The position numbers and the translations under genes were made by a program. Of a stretch of 64,000 nt of DNA, positions 45,189-54,842 are shown piece after piece. Below the pieces are notes generated by a model. It was not told the origin of the DNA. It worked only from the letters and a program-made list of their open reading frames with translations, and made no database searches. The stretch is from CAYQTL01 sp964420405. GTDB taxonomy: Bacteria > Acidobacteriota > Thermoanaerobaculia > Thermoanaerobaculales > Sulfomarinibacteraceae. Position 1 is the stretch's first letter; every line of letters begins with the position of its first letter. Location of the stretch: NCBI GenBank assembly GCA_964420405.1, contig CAYQTL010000004.1, forward strand, positions 87,017-151,016. The letters run 5' to 3'.

Positions 45189-45740
45189 GTGACGATCCGC
45201 ATGACTCCGCGCGTGGGACCGCTCGTGGCACTCCTCGCGTGTGTGACCGCACCGGCGCTCTGCAACGACACCTGCCAGCAGTGGCTCGCGGGGTTCGCCG
45301 ACTACGACCGCCGCGTGGAGGCGATCGTCGACGGCGAGCCCGAGCACCTGCTCCAGGACCTGCAGACCCTCCGGATCGAGCGGCTCGCGGGCAACCGCCT
45401 GGCGGCAGTGGCGGTTCGCACCGAGGTGGCCGCGACCACCGACGCGCTCGACGAGGTCGAGCCCCCCGCCGACCTGGCCACCTACCACGACCGGCTGGTC
45501 GCGTTCCACCGCGCGGGTCTGGCCTCCGCCGACGCGTTCCTCAGCGATGACCTGGCGGACGACGCGCCCGCTCTCCGCGCGGTCCACGAGGCGCTGCTCG
45601 GGTACTTCGTCGAGGTCGAGTCCCTGCTCGTCGCCCACGACTGCCCCCCGGGAGACGTCGAGGCGGTCCAGGAGGCGATCCGCGGCCTGCGCCGGATCCT
45701 CGACACGGGCGCCCTGGAGCCTCCCAGCGCGGACCCCTGA
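45189..45740 (+). CDS. Small exported helical protein
   Basis: The 183-residue protein has an N-terminal signal sequence (PLVALLACVTAPALC) with cysteines at 25 and 30. The mature part is predicted to be mostly helical (DLQTLRIERLAGNRLAAVAV, then ATTDALDEVEPPADL). The end DVEAVQEAIRGLRRIL is an amphipathic helix. GTG 45189 is favoured by the TACACT element; ATG 45201 is an alternative. No family is recognised. Confidence 0.68.
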   Translation: MTIRMTPRVGPLVALLACVTAPALCNDTCQQWLAGFADYDRRVEAIVDGEPEHLLQDLQTLRIERLAGNRLAAVAVRTEVAATTDALDEVEPPADLATYHDRLVAFHRAGLASADAFLSDDLADDAPALRAVHEALLGYFVEVESLLVAHDCPPGDVEAVQEAIRGLRRILDTGALEPPSADP

Positions 45741-46263
45741 CACCCGTCAACGGAACTCCGCCGACGCCGCCTCAGAGAACCGCCCCGGCCCTTCCACCGC
45801 CGCGACCACCCCCTCTGACACGGACGGCACCGCCCGGCGCTGCACGCTGACACTGTCGTTGCCCCTGTCGCTGGGCAATGCCGCTGTCGCTGATCCCACC
45901 GCCGCCATCGGGTCCAGCACCCGGATCGGGGCAGGGATGGGAGGCGCTGGCGCCCGGGCTCCGGAGCTCGGCGGAGATCCTCCGACTCTCTCCGAGCCCT
46001 GGAGGGCGCTCGTGTCGCCCGGCATGATGAGCAGGGATGATCGCCTCAGCGCCGTCCTCCTGAGCGACCGGAGTGCCCCTCGGAGCATGAAGGGAGTCGA
46101 GGGACCTCCCTCGACCTCCGCCCATGGATCACCGCCCTCCCGATCCCACGTCCGTTCCCGACGAGGGTGGAGGATCGGACGTACGTCGCGGCTCCGGCCC
46201 GCGTCACCGAAGGACTCCGGTCCGCGGCTCGGCCACCTGCACTCCGGGTCCCCGCTCACCCGT
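45741..46263. other. Gene-free stretch with class C tract and dispersed motif
   Basis: A class C tract (CTGACA/CTGTCG/CTGTCG units) lies at 45844-45894. At 46053-46117 the sequence TCCTCCTGAGCGACC and then GAAGGGAGTCGAGGGACC resembles the TCCTGAGCG...GAAGGACC type of intergenic repeat seen in several GC-rich phyla. A 170-codon minus-strand frame here has an unnatural composition and is rejected. Confidence 0.4.
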
Positions 46264-46269
46264 TAGAAT
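46264..46269 (+). promoter_or_regulatory. TAGAAT -10-like element 6 nt before an ATG
   Basis: TAGAAT, then CGACCC, then ATG 46276 of the Ser/Thr kinase gene, with no ribosome binding site. Confidence 0.45.
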
Positions 46270-46275
46270 CGACCC

Positions 46276-48792
46276 ATGCAACCGGAGCGTATCGGACCGT
46301 ACCGGATCGAAGGGGTGCTGGGCTCCGGCGGCATGGGGACGGTGTACGCCGCCTACGACGAGCGGCTCGACCGGCGGGTGGCGATCAAGACCATCCGCCA
46401 GGGCTCGGATGTCACCCCCGAGCGGCGCGAGCGGCTGTGGCGGGAGGCGCGGGCGACGGCGGCGTTGGAGCACCCGGCCATCGCCCGCATCTACGACGTG
46501 CTCGGCGAGGGGGACGATCTGCACATCGTCATGGAACGGGTGGTCGGCCGCCCGGTGAGCGACCTCCTCGCCGAAGGGCCACTGCCGGTCGTCGACGCGC
46601 TCGCCCTGGGGCAGCAGATCGCCGAAGGCTTGGCCGCCGCCCACGCGCGCGGCATCGTCCACCGCGATCTCAAGGCCGCCAACGTGATGGTGACCGACGA
46701 GGGCCGGGTCAAGATCCTCGACTTCGGCCTCGCCAAACGGCTCGACGCTCCGGCCACCGACACCGCGCTGACCCAGGACGGAGTGGTGCTCGGGACCTGC
46801 CACGCCATGTCACCCGAGCAGGCGATGGGGCGGCCGCTCGACGGGCGCTCGGACCTGTTCGCGCTCGGCTCGCTGCTCTACCAGACGCTGACCGGCCAGC
46901 ACCCGTTCGCGGTACCGTCGCCGATGGCGACCCTGCATCGGATCGTGCAGCACCGGCCGCCGCGGGCCGACCTGCTGCGGCCCGAGGCCTCGCGGGCGGT
47001 CGGCGAGCTGGTGGAGCGCCTGCTCGTCAAGGAGCCCGAGCGGCGCCCGGCCCGCGCCGCCGACGTGGCGATCGCGCTCGCCGAGCTGCGCACGCCGTCG
47101 GCCGAGGTGCCGGAGCAGGCCACGACGATCACCAGCCACCGCCCGCCATGGTCACGCCCGAAGCTGACGCTGACGGCAACGGCGGTGGCCGCACTGGCGG
47201 TCGCCACGACCCTGGTCGCCATGCTCGTGCTGCGCGCCGGAGACCCGCCGCCGAGGACCGTCGCGGTCCCGGCCGCCACCACCACCGGCGACGCGGACGA
47301 GGGTACGCTGCTCGCGGGGCGGGCTGTCCGCGAGGCGATCCTCGGCTCGGTGTCGCGGCTCGAGCGTCTCGCCGCCGTCGACCCCCGTACGGTCGACGCC
47401 GCCTCCGGCGACGCCGTCGCCGTCGCGCGCGCAGTGGCCGCGGACGAGGTCGTGTTCGCGGAGCTGGAGGCCACCGACCGGGGCTTCCGGGTGACGCTCC
47501 GCCGCATCGACGGCGCCACCGGCACCATGCTGTGGACCGGCGGTCTGGTGGAGGTGCCCACCCACGACCTGACGCTGCTCGCCGACGCCGTGGCCGCGCG
47601 CCTGGCCAGCGGCTACCCCGACCGCTCCACCGACGAAACGCGCCACCGCTCGATCGCGGAGCCGGAGGACTACGCCGACTACCTCCGGATCGAGGCGCAG
47701 CTGCTCGACCCACCGCCGGGAGTGGACGAGGCCGAGCTGCTCGACGGGCTGGCCGCGATCCGGCACCGCTCGCCGCGGCTGCTCGAGGCGTCGCTGCTGG
47801 AGGCCAACACCGCCGCGTACCTGTTCGAGACCACCGGCCACCACCGTTGGATCGAGCGGGCCCGGCAGGTGGTGCAGGAGGCGCTGCGGATCGCGCCGCG
47901 GGACCCCCGCCCCGTGCGGGCCGCGGTCGAGGTCGCGATCGCCGGGCGTCGGCCCGACGAGGCACGGCGGTGGCTCGCGGAGCTGGAGCGGCTCGATCCC
48001 GGCTCCACCGCCGGCCTCGACCTGGCCGCCCGCACCGCCGAGCTGGAGGGCGACCTCGACCGCGCCGCCGAGCTGTACCGTCGACTGGTGTCCGCCAGGC
48101 CCAACTGGTACCACCTGCGCAACGCCGCGCTGATCGAACGCCGCCGAGGCCGGGTCCACGAGGCCCGCGAGCTCCTGACGCTCGCCCTGGAACGCGCACC
48201 GGGCAACCGCTACGTCCAGTCCACCCTGGCGGAGATCGAGCTGGTCCACGGAGACCCCGAGCGCGCGGCGCGGCTGTACACCGACCTGCTCGAGCGCGCC
48301 CCGTCCCCCGTCTACCGGAGCAACCTCGGCGTGTCGCTGATGCTCGCCGGCCGCTACGACGTCGCCCGGGAGACCTTCGCACGGGCCCTCGAGGCGGTAC
48401 CGGCCGACCCGACGACGCTGTTGAACCTGGCCGATTGCCTGGAGCTGACCGGGCGGGACGAGGCCGCCGAGGCACGCTACCGTGAAGCGCGTGCGGCGGT
48501 CCAGGAACGCCCGGAGCAGGACGTCGAGGCGCTGTCCGTGTCCGGCCAGGTCGCCGCGCACCTCGGCGAGCGCGCGGACGCGGCGTACTTCGCGCGCCAG
48601 CTGCTGGTGGCCGCTCCCGAGGACCCACAGGTCCAGTTCGAGGTCGCGCTGATCTATGCGCTGATCGGCGAGCTCGACTCCGCGGAGGTCAACGCGGTGG
48701 CCGCACTGGACGCCGGCGTCAACCCGCGGTGGTTCGCGCTGCCGTGGTTCGACCCGCTCCGCGACCGCCCGGCGGTCGCGGGCCGGCTGTGA
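46276..48792 (+). CDS. Serine/threonine protein kinase with TPR domain
   Basis: An 838-residue protein. Residues 1-275 are a Hanks-type kinase: VLGSGGMGTVYAAYDE, Lys38 in VAIKTIRQ, HRDLKAANV with Asp131, DFG with Asp149, and SPEQAMGRPLDGRSDLFALG. The activation-loop end reads GTCHAMSPEQ where GTxxYMSPEQ is usual. A membrane helix follows (about 297-318, TATAVAALAVATTLVAMLVL), then a domain of about 150 residues and a long TPR array (about 470-820). This is a common acidobacterial layout: the kinase is cytoplasmic and the TPRs are periplasmic. The target is unknown. Confidence 0.92.
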   Translation: MQPERIGPYRIEGVLGSGGMGTVYAAYDERLDRRVAIKTIRQGSDVTPERRERLWREARATAALEHPAIARIYDVLGEGDDLHIVMERVVGRPVSDLLAEGPLPVVDALALGQQIAEGLAAAHARGIVHRDLKAANVMVTDEGRVKILDFGLAKRLDAPATDTALTQDGVVLGTCHAMSPEQAMGRPLDGRSDLFALGSLLYQTLTGQHPFAVPSPMATLHRIVQHRPPRADLLRPEASRAVGELVERLLVKEPERRPARAADVAIALAELRTPSAEVPEQATTITSHRPPWSRPKLTLTATAVAALAVATTLVAMLVLRAGDPPPRTVAVPAATTTGDADEGTLLAGRAVREAILGSVSRLERLAAVDPRTVDAASGDAVAVARAVAADEVVFAELEATDRGFRVTLRRIDGATGTMLWTGGLVEVPTHDLTLLADAVAARLASGYPDRSTDETRHRSIAEPEDYADYLRIEAQLLDPPPGVDEAELLDGLAAIRHRSPRLLEASLLEANTAAYLFETTGHHRWIERARQVVQEALRIAPRDPRPVRAAVEVAIAGRRPDEARRWLAELERLDPGSTAGLDLAARTAELEGDLDRAAELYRRLVSARPNWYHLRNAALIERRRGRVHEARELLTLALERAPGNRYVQSTLAEIELVHGDPERAARLYTDLLERAPSPVYRSNLGVSLMLAGRYDVARETFARALEAVPADPTTLLNLADCLELTGRDEAAEARYREARAAVQERPEQDVEALSVSGQVAAHLGERADAAYFARQLLVAAPEDPQVQFEVALIYALIGELDSAEVNAVAALDAGVNPRWFALPWFDPLRDRPAVAGRL

Positions 48793-48807
48793 GCGGCCGT
48801 CCGCGGA

Positions 48808-49224
48808 TCAGCTGTTCGGTGCCTTGACCGGCGACACCGGGTCGTTCTTCACCCGCGGGTCGACCCATGCCACCACCCGCTCCTCGTCGTCCAGAAAGAG
48901 GATCGTGTACTTGAACATCGCCCTCTGGCGGGTGTTGCCGCTGGCGGCGAGAACCACGTCCCAGCCCCGTCGACCGCACTCCTCCCGCGACGCGCCGAGC
49001 CCTTCGACCGTCCAGTTCAGGAACGGCGAGCCGAGCTCCCAGGTGATCGCGACGCGGGTCGCGCCGGGCGGCAGCTGGACGTACCAGCGGACGCCGTCGG
49101 GACGGTCGGCCTCCTCGAAGAACACCTGGACCGGGTCGGGCTTGACGAGCACGCGACCGTCGCGGGCCGCGACCTTGACGGCAGCGTAGCGGGACGGGCC
49201 CATCGCCTCGATCTGCTTCTCCAT
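48808..49224 (-). CDS. Hypothetical protein
   Basis: A 138-residue soluble protein without signal peptide; ATG 49224 follows AAAGGAG. Segments such as VRWYVQLPPGATRVAITWEL and MFKYTILFLDDEERVVAWVD suggest an all-beta fold. No family is recognised. It is convergent with the kinase gene (15 bp apart) and lies 27 bp behind the hybrid histidine kinase gene, so it may share that transcript. Confidence 0.65.
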   Translation of the reverse strand: MEKQIEAMGPSRYAAVKVAARDGRVLVKPDPVQVFFEEADRPDGVRWYVQLPPGATRVAITWELGSPFLNWTVEGLGASREECGRRGWDVVLAASGNTRQRAMFKYTILFLDDEERVVAWVDPRVKNDPVSPVKAPNS

Positions 49225-49251
49225 TGCGGGCTCCTTTCGTCGACGCCGCCG

Positions 49252-51450
49252 TCACCGAGACGGCGGCCCGGGGTCTGGCGGCTCTCCGGCCGCGGCCTGT
49301 CGCAGCTTGTCCGCCAGCTGGGCGGGACGGAACGGCTTCTGCAGGAACAGCACGCCCTCGTCGAGGACGCCGTGGTGCACGATGGCGTTGTCGGTGTAGC
49401 CCGACATGTAGACGACGCCCAGGCCCGGCCGTACCCGCAGGGCGGCCTCGGCCAGGTCGCGGCCGCTGGCGCCGCTCATGACGACGTCGGTCAGCAGGAC
49501 GTCCACCGGTCGCGAGAGGTCGCGCAGAATCAGCAGCGCACGGTCGGGGCCGTCGGCGGTGACGGCGGCGTACCCCAGCGATCGCACCTGGGTGGCCACC
49601 GCGTCGCGCACGGCCTCGTCGTCCTCCACCACGAGGACCGTCCCTCCCGCGACCTCCGCCGGCATCGGCTCGGCTGACGGGGACGGCTCCGGCGGGAGGA
49701 CGTCGACCCGCGGTAGGTACACCTTGAAGGTCGTTCCCCGGCCGGGCTCGCTGTAGACGTAGATCGAGCCGTTGCTCTGCTTGACGATGCCGTAGACGGT
49801 GGCGAGGCCGAGACCGGTGCCCCGGTCGCGCCCCTTGGTGGTGAAGAACGGCTCGAAGACGCGCTGGCGGACGCCGGCGTCCATCCCGACGCCGGTGTCG
49901 CTGACCGCCAGCATCACGTGGGGACCGGCGACGGCCCCGGGATGGTTCGAGGCGTAGTCTCCGTCGAGCTCGACCTCGGAGGTCTCGATGGTCAGGGTGC
50001 CTCCGTCGGGCATGGCGTCGCGGGCGTTCACCGCCAGGTTGAGCAGCACCTGCTCGAGCTGTGCGGGATCGGCACGGACGGCGCCGAGCTCCGGCGCGAG
50101 CTCGAGCCGCAAGGCGAGATCCTCCCCCAGGGTCCTTCGCAGCAGTCCCTCCATGCCGCCCACCAGGCGGTTGAGGTCGAGCACCCTGGTCTCGAGGACC
50201 TGCCGCCGGCTGAACGCCAGGAGCTGGCGGGTCAGCGCCGCGGCCCGCTCCGCCGCCTCCACGATCCCGTCCACCTGACGGCGGCTCGGGTCGTGCGGCG
50301 CCATGCGCAGGCGCACCACCTCCGCGTAGCTCATGACCGCCATCAGGATGTTGTTGAAGTCGTGCGCGATGCCTCCGGCCAGCCGTCCGACGGCCTCCAT
50401 CTTCTGCGACACGAGCAGCTGCTCCTGGAGCCGGTCGAGCTCCTCCCGGGTGCGGACGTGCTCGGTGATGTTGACCGCCACCGACATCACGGACGTCACC
50501 TCGCCGCCGGCGTTGCGGACGGGCACCGAACGCAGCAGCAGGACCTCCTTGCCGAGCGTCACGTCGAGCTCGACCGGCTCGCCCTGCAGCGTCCGGCGAC
50601 ACGCGTCCCGCATGAGAGCCGCGGTCGCAGGCTCGACCATCTCACCCACCATCCGGCCGACCAGGTCGTCCCGTGACAGCCCGAGCCGGGTCAGCTCGTC
50701 GCCCGCCGCCTCGACGTACCGGAGGTCGCGGTCGACGATCGTCACGAGGCCCCGCGGCAGGTGGCGCGCGAGCGCCATCCACTGGGCCTCGCGCGTCTCC
50801 ATCCTGCGGATGACCGGAACGCCCACCTGCAGCAGGAGCACCGCGGCGCCGATCGACAGCAGCAGCCCGATCACCCCGGCGACGGTGCCGGCGGCCACGA
50901 ACGGCGCCCGGATCTCGGCGAGGTCGATCTTCGCCACCACGCCCATCCCGAGCACGCCGACCGGCTCGAACGCGGCGACCACCTGCTCGCCGCGGTAGTC
51001 GGGGCCGACCATGGTACCGGAGCGCCCCTCCAGCGCCGCGCGCATCGGGGCGGCGAGCCGCGAGTCGAAGGAGACCGGGCGGGGCTCGCCGTCGGCGCCG
51101 TGCCGGTGGCGGATCAGGAACTCGATCCGGTCGCCGACGCGCCGCGCGAGCACGAACTCGCCGGTCCGGCCGAAGCCCGCGAACCGCTCGTGGGCGGCGC
51201 GCACCTGTGCAAGGGTGGCCGCGGCCGCCGTCTCGAACCCCGTGGGCGGGCCGGCGCGCGACGCTTGCCGCGCGTCGTAGCGCGCCACCTCCTCGATCAG
51301 CCGCGCACGGCTCTGGGCGACCTCCCGCAGGCGCTCCCGTTGCTGGTCGAGGGCCGTCAGGAACAGCAGGTGGACCGTGGCCCCGGTCGTGACGAGGACA
51401 CACCCCGCCACCGCCGCGGCGAGAATCGTGAGCTGGGTCCGCGGCCTCAC
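49252..51450 (-). CDS. Membrane-bound hybrid histidine kinase
   Basis: The 732-residue protein has two membrane helices (about 8-30 and 180-203) enclosing a periplasmic sensor region with a coiled start (QQRERLREVAQSRARLIEEV), then a PAS domain (about 225-345), a HisKA domain with GIAHDFNNIL (His363), a HATPase domain (NLAVNARDAM, DTGVGMDAG, GTGLGLATVYGIV) and a C-terminal receiver with Asp655 in VLLTDVVMSG. The H-box with NN is typical of NtrB-like hybrid kinases with their own receiver. I chose GTG 51450 because the first helix begins right after. The output partner is not in the window; the neighbouring GGDEF-EAL protein is a candidate. Confidence 0.9.
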   Translation of the reverse strand: MRPRTQLTILAAAVAGCVLVTTGATVHLLFLTALDQQRERLREVAQSRARLIEEVARYDARQASRAGPPTGFETAAAATLAQVRAAHERFAGFGRTGEFVLARRVGDRIEFLIRHRHGADGEPRPVSFDSRLAAPMRAALEGRSGTMVGPDYRGEQVVAAFEPVGVLGMGVVAKIDLAEIRAPFVAAGTVAGVIGLLLSIGAAVLLLQVGVPVIRRMETREAQWMALARHLPRGLVTIVDRDLRYVEAAGDELTRLGLSRDDLVGRMVGEMVEPATAALMRDACRRTLQGEPVELDVTLGKEVLLLRSVPVRNAGGEVTSVMSVAVNITEHVRTREELDRLQEQLLVSQKMEAVGRLAGGIAHDFNNILMAVMSYAEVVRLRMAPHDPSRRQVDGIVEAAERAAALTRQLLAFSRRQVLETRVLDLNRLVGGMEGLLRRTLGEDLALRLELAPELGAVRADPAQLEQVLLNLAVNARDAMPDGGTLTIETSEVELDGDYASNHPGAVAGPHVMLAVSDTGVGMDAGVRQRVFEPFFTTKGRDRGTGLGLATVYGIVKQSNGSIYVYSEPGRGTTFKVYLPRVDVLPPEPSPSAEPMPAEVAGGTVLVVEDDEAVRDAVATQVRSLGYAAVTADGPDRALLILRDLSRPVDVLLTDVVMSGASGRDLAEAALRVRPGLGVVYMSGYTDNAIVHHGVLDEGVLFLQKPFRPAQLADKLRQAAAGEPPDPGPPSR

Positions 51451-51500
51451 GGGCGGATCCCCATCCTGGCGTGCTGTCGTCTCAAGGCGCCCACATCGTA

Positions 51501-53192
51501 TCAGGCGGCGGTCACCGCCGTCGCCAGCGGCCGCGGCACGCCGATCCAGTACCCCTGGGCGTGGTCGACGCCGATCTCCCGCACCCGCTGCAGCAGGTCC
51601 GGCGTCCCCACCGACTCGGCGACCGTCTCCATCCCGAGGACGTGGCTGACCTGGTTGATGGACTCGACCATCGCGCGGTCCAGCGCGCTGGTCGTCATCG
51701 CCTCGACGAAGCCGCCGTCGATCTTGAGGAAGTCCACCGGCAGCGCCTTGAGGTAGCTGTAGGACGCCACGCCGGTGCCGAAGTCGTCGAGTGACAGCCG
51801 ACAGCCGATGGAGCCGAGCTCCTGCAGGAACCACCGCGCCTGCTCGAGGTCCTGGACCGCGGCGGTCTCGGTGACCTCGAACCCGATCTTGTTGGGCGGC
51901 ACGCCGGTCTCGGAGAGCTCGTCGCGGATCTCGTCGAGCACCCGCTCGTCCTGCAGGGACAGACCCGACAGGTTGATGAACGCCACGTGGAGGCGCCGCA
52001 GCGCGTCGCTGCCGAGGCCGGCGAGAGTCCGCATGGTGGTGCGCACCACCCACCGGTCGATGGTCGGCATGATCCCGTACCGCTCGGCGGCCCGGATCAT
52101 CTGGCCCGGCTCCGAGGCCCGGCCGTCGGGGTCGTCCACGCGGAGCAGGACCTCACACTGCAGCCCACGGGGCGGCCCGGGCCGCAGACGCCGGATCGGC
52201 TGGGCGTGCAGTGTCGTGCGGCCGCTCGAAAGCTGGCGGTCGATCCGCGCCGCCCACTCCATCTCGGCCACCCGACCGCTGATCTCGATGTCGTGACTCT
52301 CGTACAGCCGCACCCGGCCGCGGCCGGCGTCCTTCGCCATCGAGCAGGCGTGGTCGGCCGCGCTCAACAGCTCGTCTGCGGTGGTCAGCTCGGCCGTCAC
52401 CGGCACCACCCCCGCACAGCCCGAGATCGAGAACACCCGGTCGTCCCAGGTGAACGAGAACTCGCGCAGCCGGCGGCCGAGCTTGTGGGCGAACGCCAGC
52501 GCCGCCTCCTGGTCGCGGTCGGCCAGCAGCACCGCGAACTCGTCGCCGGACATCCGCGCCGCCGCGTCCCGCTCGCCGATCACCTCCCGGATCACCGCCG
52601 CCACCCACCCCAGCATGTCGTCGCCCACGTCGTGGCCGCAGGTCGCGTTGACGAGCCGGAACTGGTCGAGGTCGAGGAACACCACCGCCGACGGCTCGCC
52701 GTGCGCGAGGCGTCGCTCGATCGCCGCCGCCAGGTGCTGGCGCAGGGCGCGACGGTTGAGCAGGCCGGTGAGGGGGTCGTGATGCGACACCCGCGCCGCC
52801 CGCAGCGCCAGCAGCCGGCGCTCGCCCAGGTCCGCCAGCACCATCGCGATACCGGCCCGGCCGGGAGAGACCGTCAGCGGCTCGACGGCGTACTCCACCG
52901 GCACGCGCTCGCCGGTACGGCGGACGAGAATCGCCTCCTGCCGGGCAGCTCCGTCACCGGCCGTCACCTGCCGCCGGACACGCCCGCCGCCGGGCTCCGC
53001 AGCGAGATCGTCGGCCAGGACGACGACCGTCTCGATGGGCCGGCCGGCGGCCTCGTCGCACCGCCAGCCGGTGAGGTGCCCCGCGACCCGGTTGAGGCGG
53101 TGCACCCGTCCGTCGGCGTCGGCGATCACGACCGCCACGCCGAGAGCGTCCAGCAGCTCCGCCGGAACCCGAGCGTCGTCATCGGATGGCAC
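51501..53192 (-). CDS. PAS-GGDEF-EAL protein
   Basis: The 563-residue protein has a PAS domain (about 8-120), a GGDEF domain (about 140-300) with the signature ARMSGDEFAVL (SGDEF, a form tolerated by active cyclases), and an EAL domain (about 315-555) whose first motif is CEVLLRVDD (EVL instead of EAL). DDFGTGVASYSYL and LKIDGGFV are kept, but the usual IAEGVE is VAESVG. Phosphodiesterase activity may be weak. GTG 53192 follows GGGAGG. It is encoded just upstream of the hybrid kinase, same strand, 50 bp apart. Confidence 0.88.
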   Translation of the reverse strand: MPSDDDARVPAELLDALGVAVVIADADGRVHRLNRVAGHLTGWRCDEAAGRPIETVVVLADDLAAEPGGGRVRRQVTAGDGAARQEAILVRRTGERVPVEYAVEPLTVSPGRAGIAMVLADLGERRLLALRAARVSHHDPLTGLLNRRALRQHLAAAIERRLAHGEPSAVVFLDLDQFRLVNATCGHDVGDDMLGWVAAVIREVIGERDAAARMSGDEFAVLLADRDQEAALAFAHKLGRRLREFSFTWDDRVFSISGCAGVVPVTAELTTADELLSAADHACSMAKDAGRGRVRLYESHDIEISGRVAEMEWAARIDRQLSSGRTTLHAQPIRRLRPGPPRGLQCEVLLRVDDPDGRASEPGQMIRAAERYGIMPTIDRWVVRTTMRTLAGLGSDALRRLHVAFINLSGLSLQDERVLDEIRDELSETGVPPNKIGFEVTETAAVQDLEQARWFLQELGSIGCRLSLDDFGTGVASYSYLKALPVDFLKIDGGFVEAMTTSALDRAMVESINQVSHVLGMETVAESVGTPDLLQRVREIGVDHAQGYWIGVPRPLATAVTAA

Positions 53193-53387
53193 CGCTGATC
53201 CTCCCGGAAGGGCCAACTGATGATACTCCAGGCGGTGTGCGGGGCATCACACCCACCCGGCCGACGTCACCCGGGTCCGCACGTGGTCGCGGGGCGACCG
53301 GCGCGGCCCTGATGGCACGGAGAATCCCGAAGGACCTCCGTCGAGCTTGACAGGCCGGCTGCGGGAGGTGGCGCCCCGCAGGCCCCG

Positions 53388-54842
53388 TCAGCCGCGCAAC
53401 CGGAGCCCCCGCAGGGCGACGCCGGTCCAGCGGGAGTCGGCTGCGACGAGCCGGCCGGCGGCCTGCACGGTGGCAGCCCGACGCGGAAGCAGGACGCCGC
53501 CGCCGGCCGCCCGGAGGCGTCCGACGCGGCCGCGGTGGAAGCCGACGACCTCGGGCTCCGCCGGAGGATGCGCCGCCCGCAGGGCGTCGAGCAGCGCGCG
53601 TTCGGCAGCGGAAAGCTCATCGTCCGGCGCCGCTCGCAGCGGCCGCGGCAGCCGCTCGAGCAGACACCCGAGATGAGCGAGGGCTCGTGCCCGGACCTCG
53701 GAGAACCTCGGCCCCAGCGGCCGTCGCACCGGGCGGAAGCGCACCCCGAGCAGCCCCGCCACCGCGGCGCGGTCGTCCCCCGCCAGCACGACGCAGTCGG
53801 CCGGGCCGCCCGCGGCCCGTCGGTCACCGGCGTCGCACGCCGGCAGCGGGCCGCTCCCCCGTCGGGCCCACGCGGCGAGCTCGGCGAGCGACATCCTCAC
53901 GCCGGCGGCCGGGCCCCGACGTTCGACCAGGGGCGCCGCGAGCACGCGGTCCCGGAGGATGCCCGCATCCGCCGCCGCGACCAGGGGTGCCAGCAACCGA
54001 CGGCACGCGTCCCCGTCGCCGGTCTCGGCCACCCGCAGCATCGCGGCCACGGCGGTCTCGGCGAGGGACCGCAGGTGCGGCGTCGCCGCGGCGTGCAGCG
54101 CGGCCGGGGTCGCGGGACCGGGCAGCACCGAGCCGAGCTCGAGGGCGGCCCGGAACGGCGGGTAGCCGGGAACCGTGGCGCGGGTGCTGACGACGCCGTG
54201 CTGCAGCAGCCACAGCGACGGCGCGTCGCCGCCGCAGCCGACCAGGACCGCCGCCGGCAGCGGCCGCTCCACCGCGATCCGCCAGCCCGTCCGACCGAAA
54301 CCGGTCCGCAGGTCGGCGCCGTCCAGGCGCACCGGCGCCGGCGCGAACCGGGCGGCCGACCGCAGCCAGTCCGCGGCGCGCCGCCGGGCCCAGGCCCAGG
54401 CGGCGAGCTCCAGCTCGAAACCGCGGCCCCTCCCGCCGGTTCGCCCGGTCAGCTCCACCGCCGTCCCCCGCCGCAGCCGCACCTCGACCCCGCCGGCCCG
54501 TGCGACGAGCGAGGCGCCCGCCACCGAGGCCGCCCACAGCAGCGGCAGCCCACCGTCGTCCTCGAGCTGCCGCAGCCGGGCGTGGCGCTCGGCGCCGTCC
54601 CGCCTGCGGTCACACGACGACGCCAGCGCCCGGAGGTGGCCGGCGGTGACCTCGGCTCCGGCGGCGGCCAGCCGGAAACCCCTCCGGCGGGTCTCGACCA
54701 CGACCTCGTCCGCGCCCAGCCGCAGGCACATGCGGACCAGCTCCGCCGGAACCTGCCACGGCCCGTGGAGCTCCTCCGAGCCGACCGCCGCCAGCTCGGC
54801 GTCGACGTCGATCGCCAGAAGCTCCGCGGCGGTCGCGCTCAC
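53388..54842 (-). CDS. Degenerate HSP90/MutL-like (pseudo-GHKL) partner protein
   Basis: This 484-residue protein starts at GTG 54842 inside the stop of the upstream gene (GTGA). Its N-terminus (VPAELVRMCLRLGADEVVVE, about 31-50) lines up with the ATP-binding helix of the upstream protein (ELVQNARDAGATRVRF), but the metal-binding Asn is Met38. Where the upstream protein has the DDGGGM loop, this one reads AAAGAEVTAGHLRALASS. So it looks like the same Bergerat fold without catalytic residues. The C-terminal half shows no known domain and no membrane helix. Tight coupling suggests a complex with the upstream ATPase. The homology is my inference by eye. Confidence 0.6.
   Translation of the reverse strand: MSATAAELLAIDVDAELAAVGSEELHGPWQVPAELVRMCLRLGADEVVVETRRRGFRLAAAGAEVTAGHLRALASSCDRRRDGAERHARLRQLEDDGGLPLLWAASVAGASLVARAGGVEVRLRRGTAVELTGRTGGRGRGFELELAAWAWARRRAADWLRSAARFAPAPVRLDGADLRTGFGRTGWRIAVERPLPAAVLVGCGGDAPSLWLLQHGVVSTRATVPGYPPFRAALELGSVLPGPATPAALHAAATPHLRSLAETAVAAMLRVAETGDGDACRRLLAPLVAAADAGILRDRVLAAPLVERRGPAAGVRMSLAELAAWARRGSGPLPACDAGDRRAAGGPADCVVLAGDDRAAVAGLLGVRFRPVRRPLGPRFSEVRARALAHLGCLLERLPRPLRAAPDDELSAAERALLDALRAAHPPAEPEVVGFHRGRVGRLRAAGGGVLLPRRAATVQAAGRLVAADSRWTGVALRGLRLRG

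Noticed and set aside
45747..46259. A 170-codon minus-strand frame in the gap before the Ser/Thr kinase gene
   Set aside because: Composition is unlike a protein, it crosses a class C tract and a dispersed repeat, and there is no ribosome binding site.
53193..53387. A rho-independent terminator between the GGDEF-EAL gene and the pseudo-GHKL gene
   Set aside because: No stable stem followed by a U-run was found; only the dispersed GGACCTCC motif is visible.
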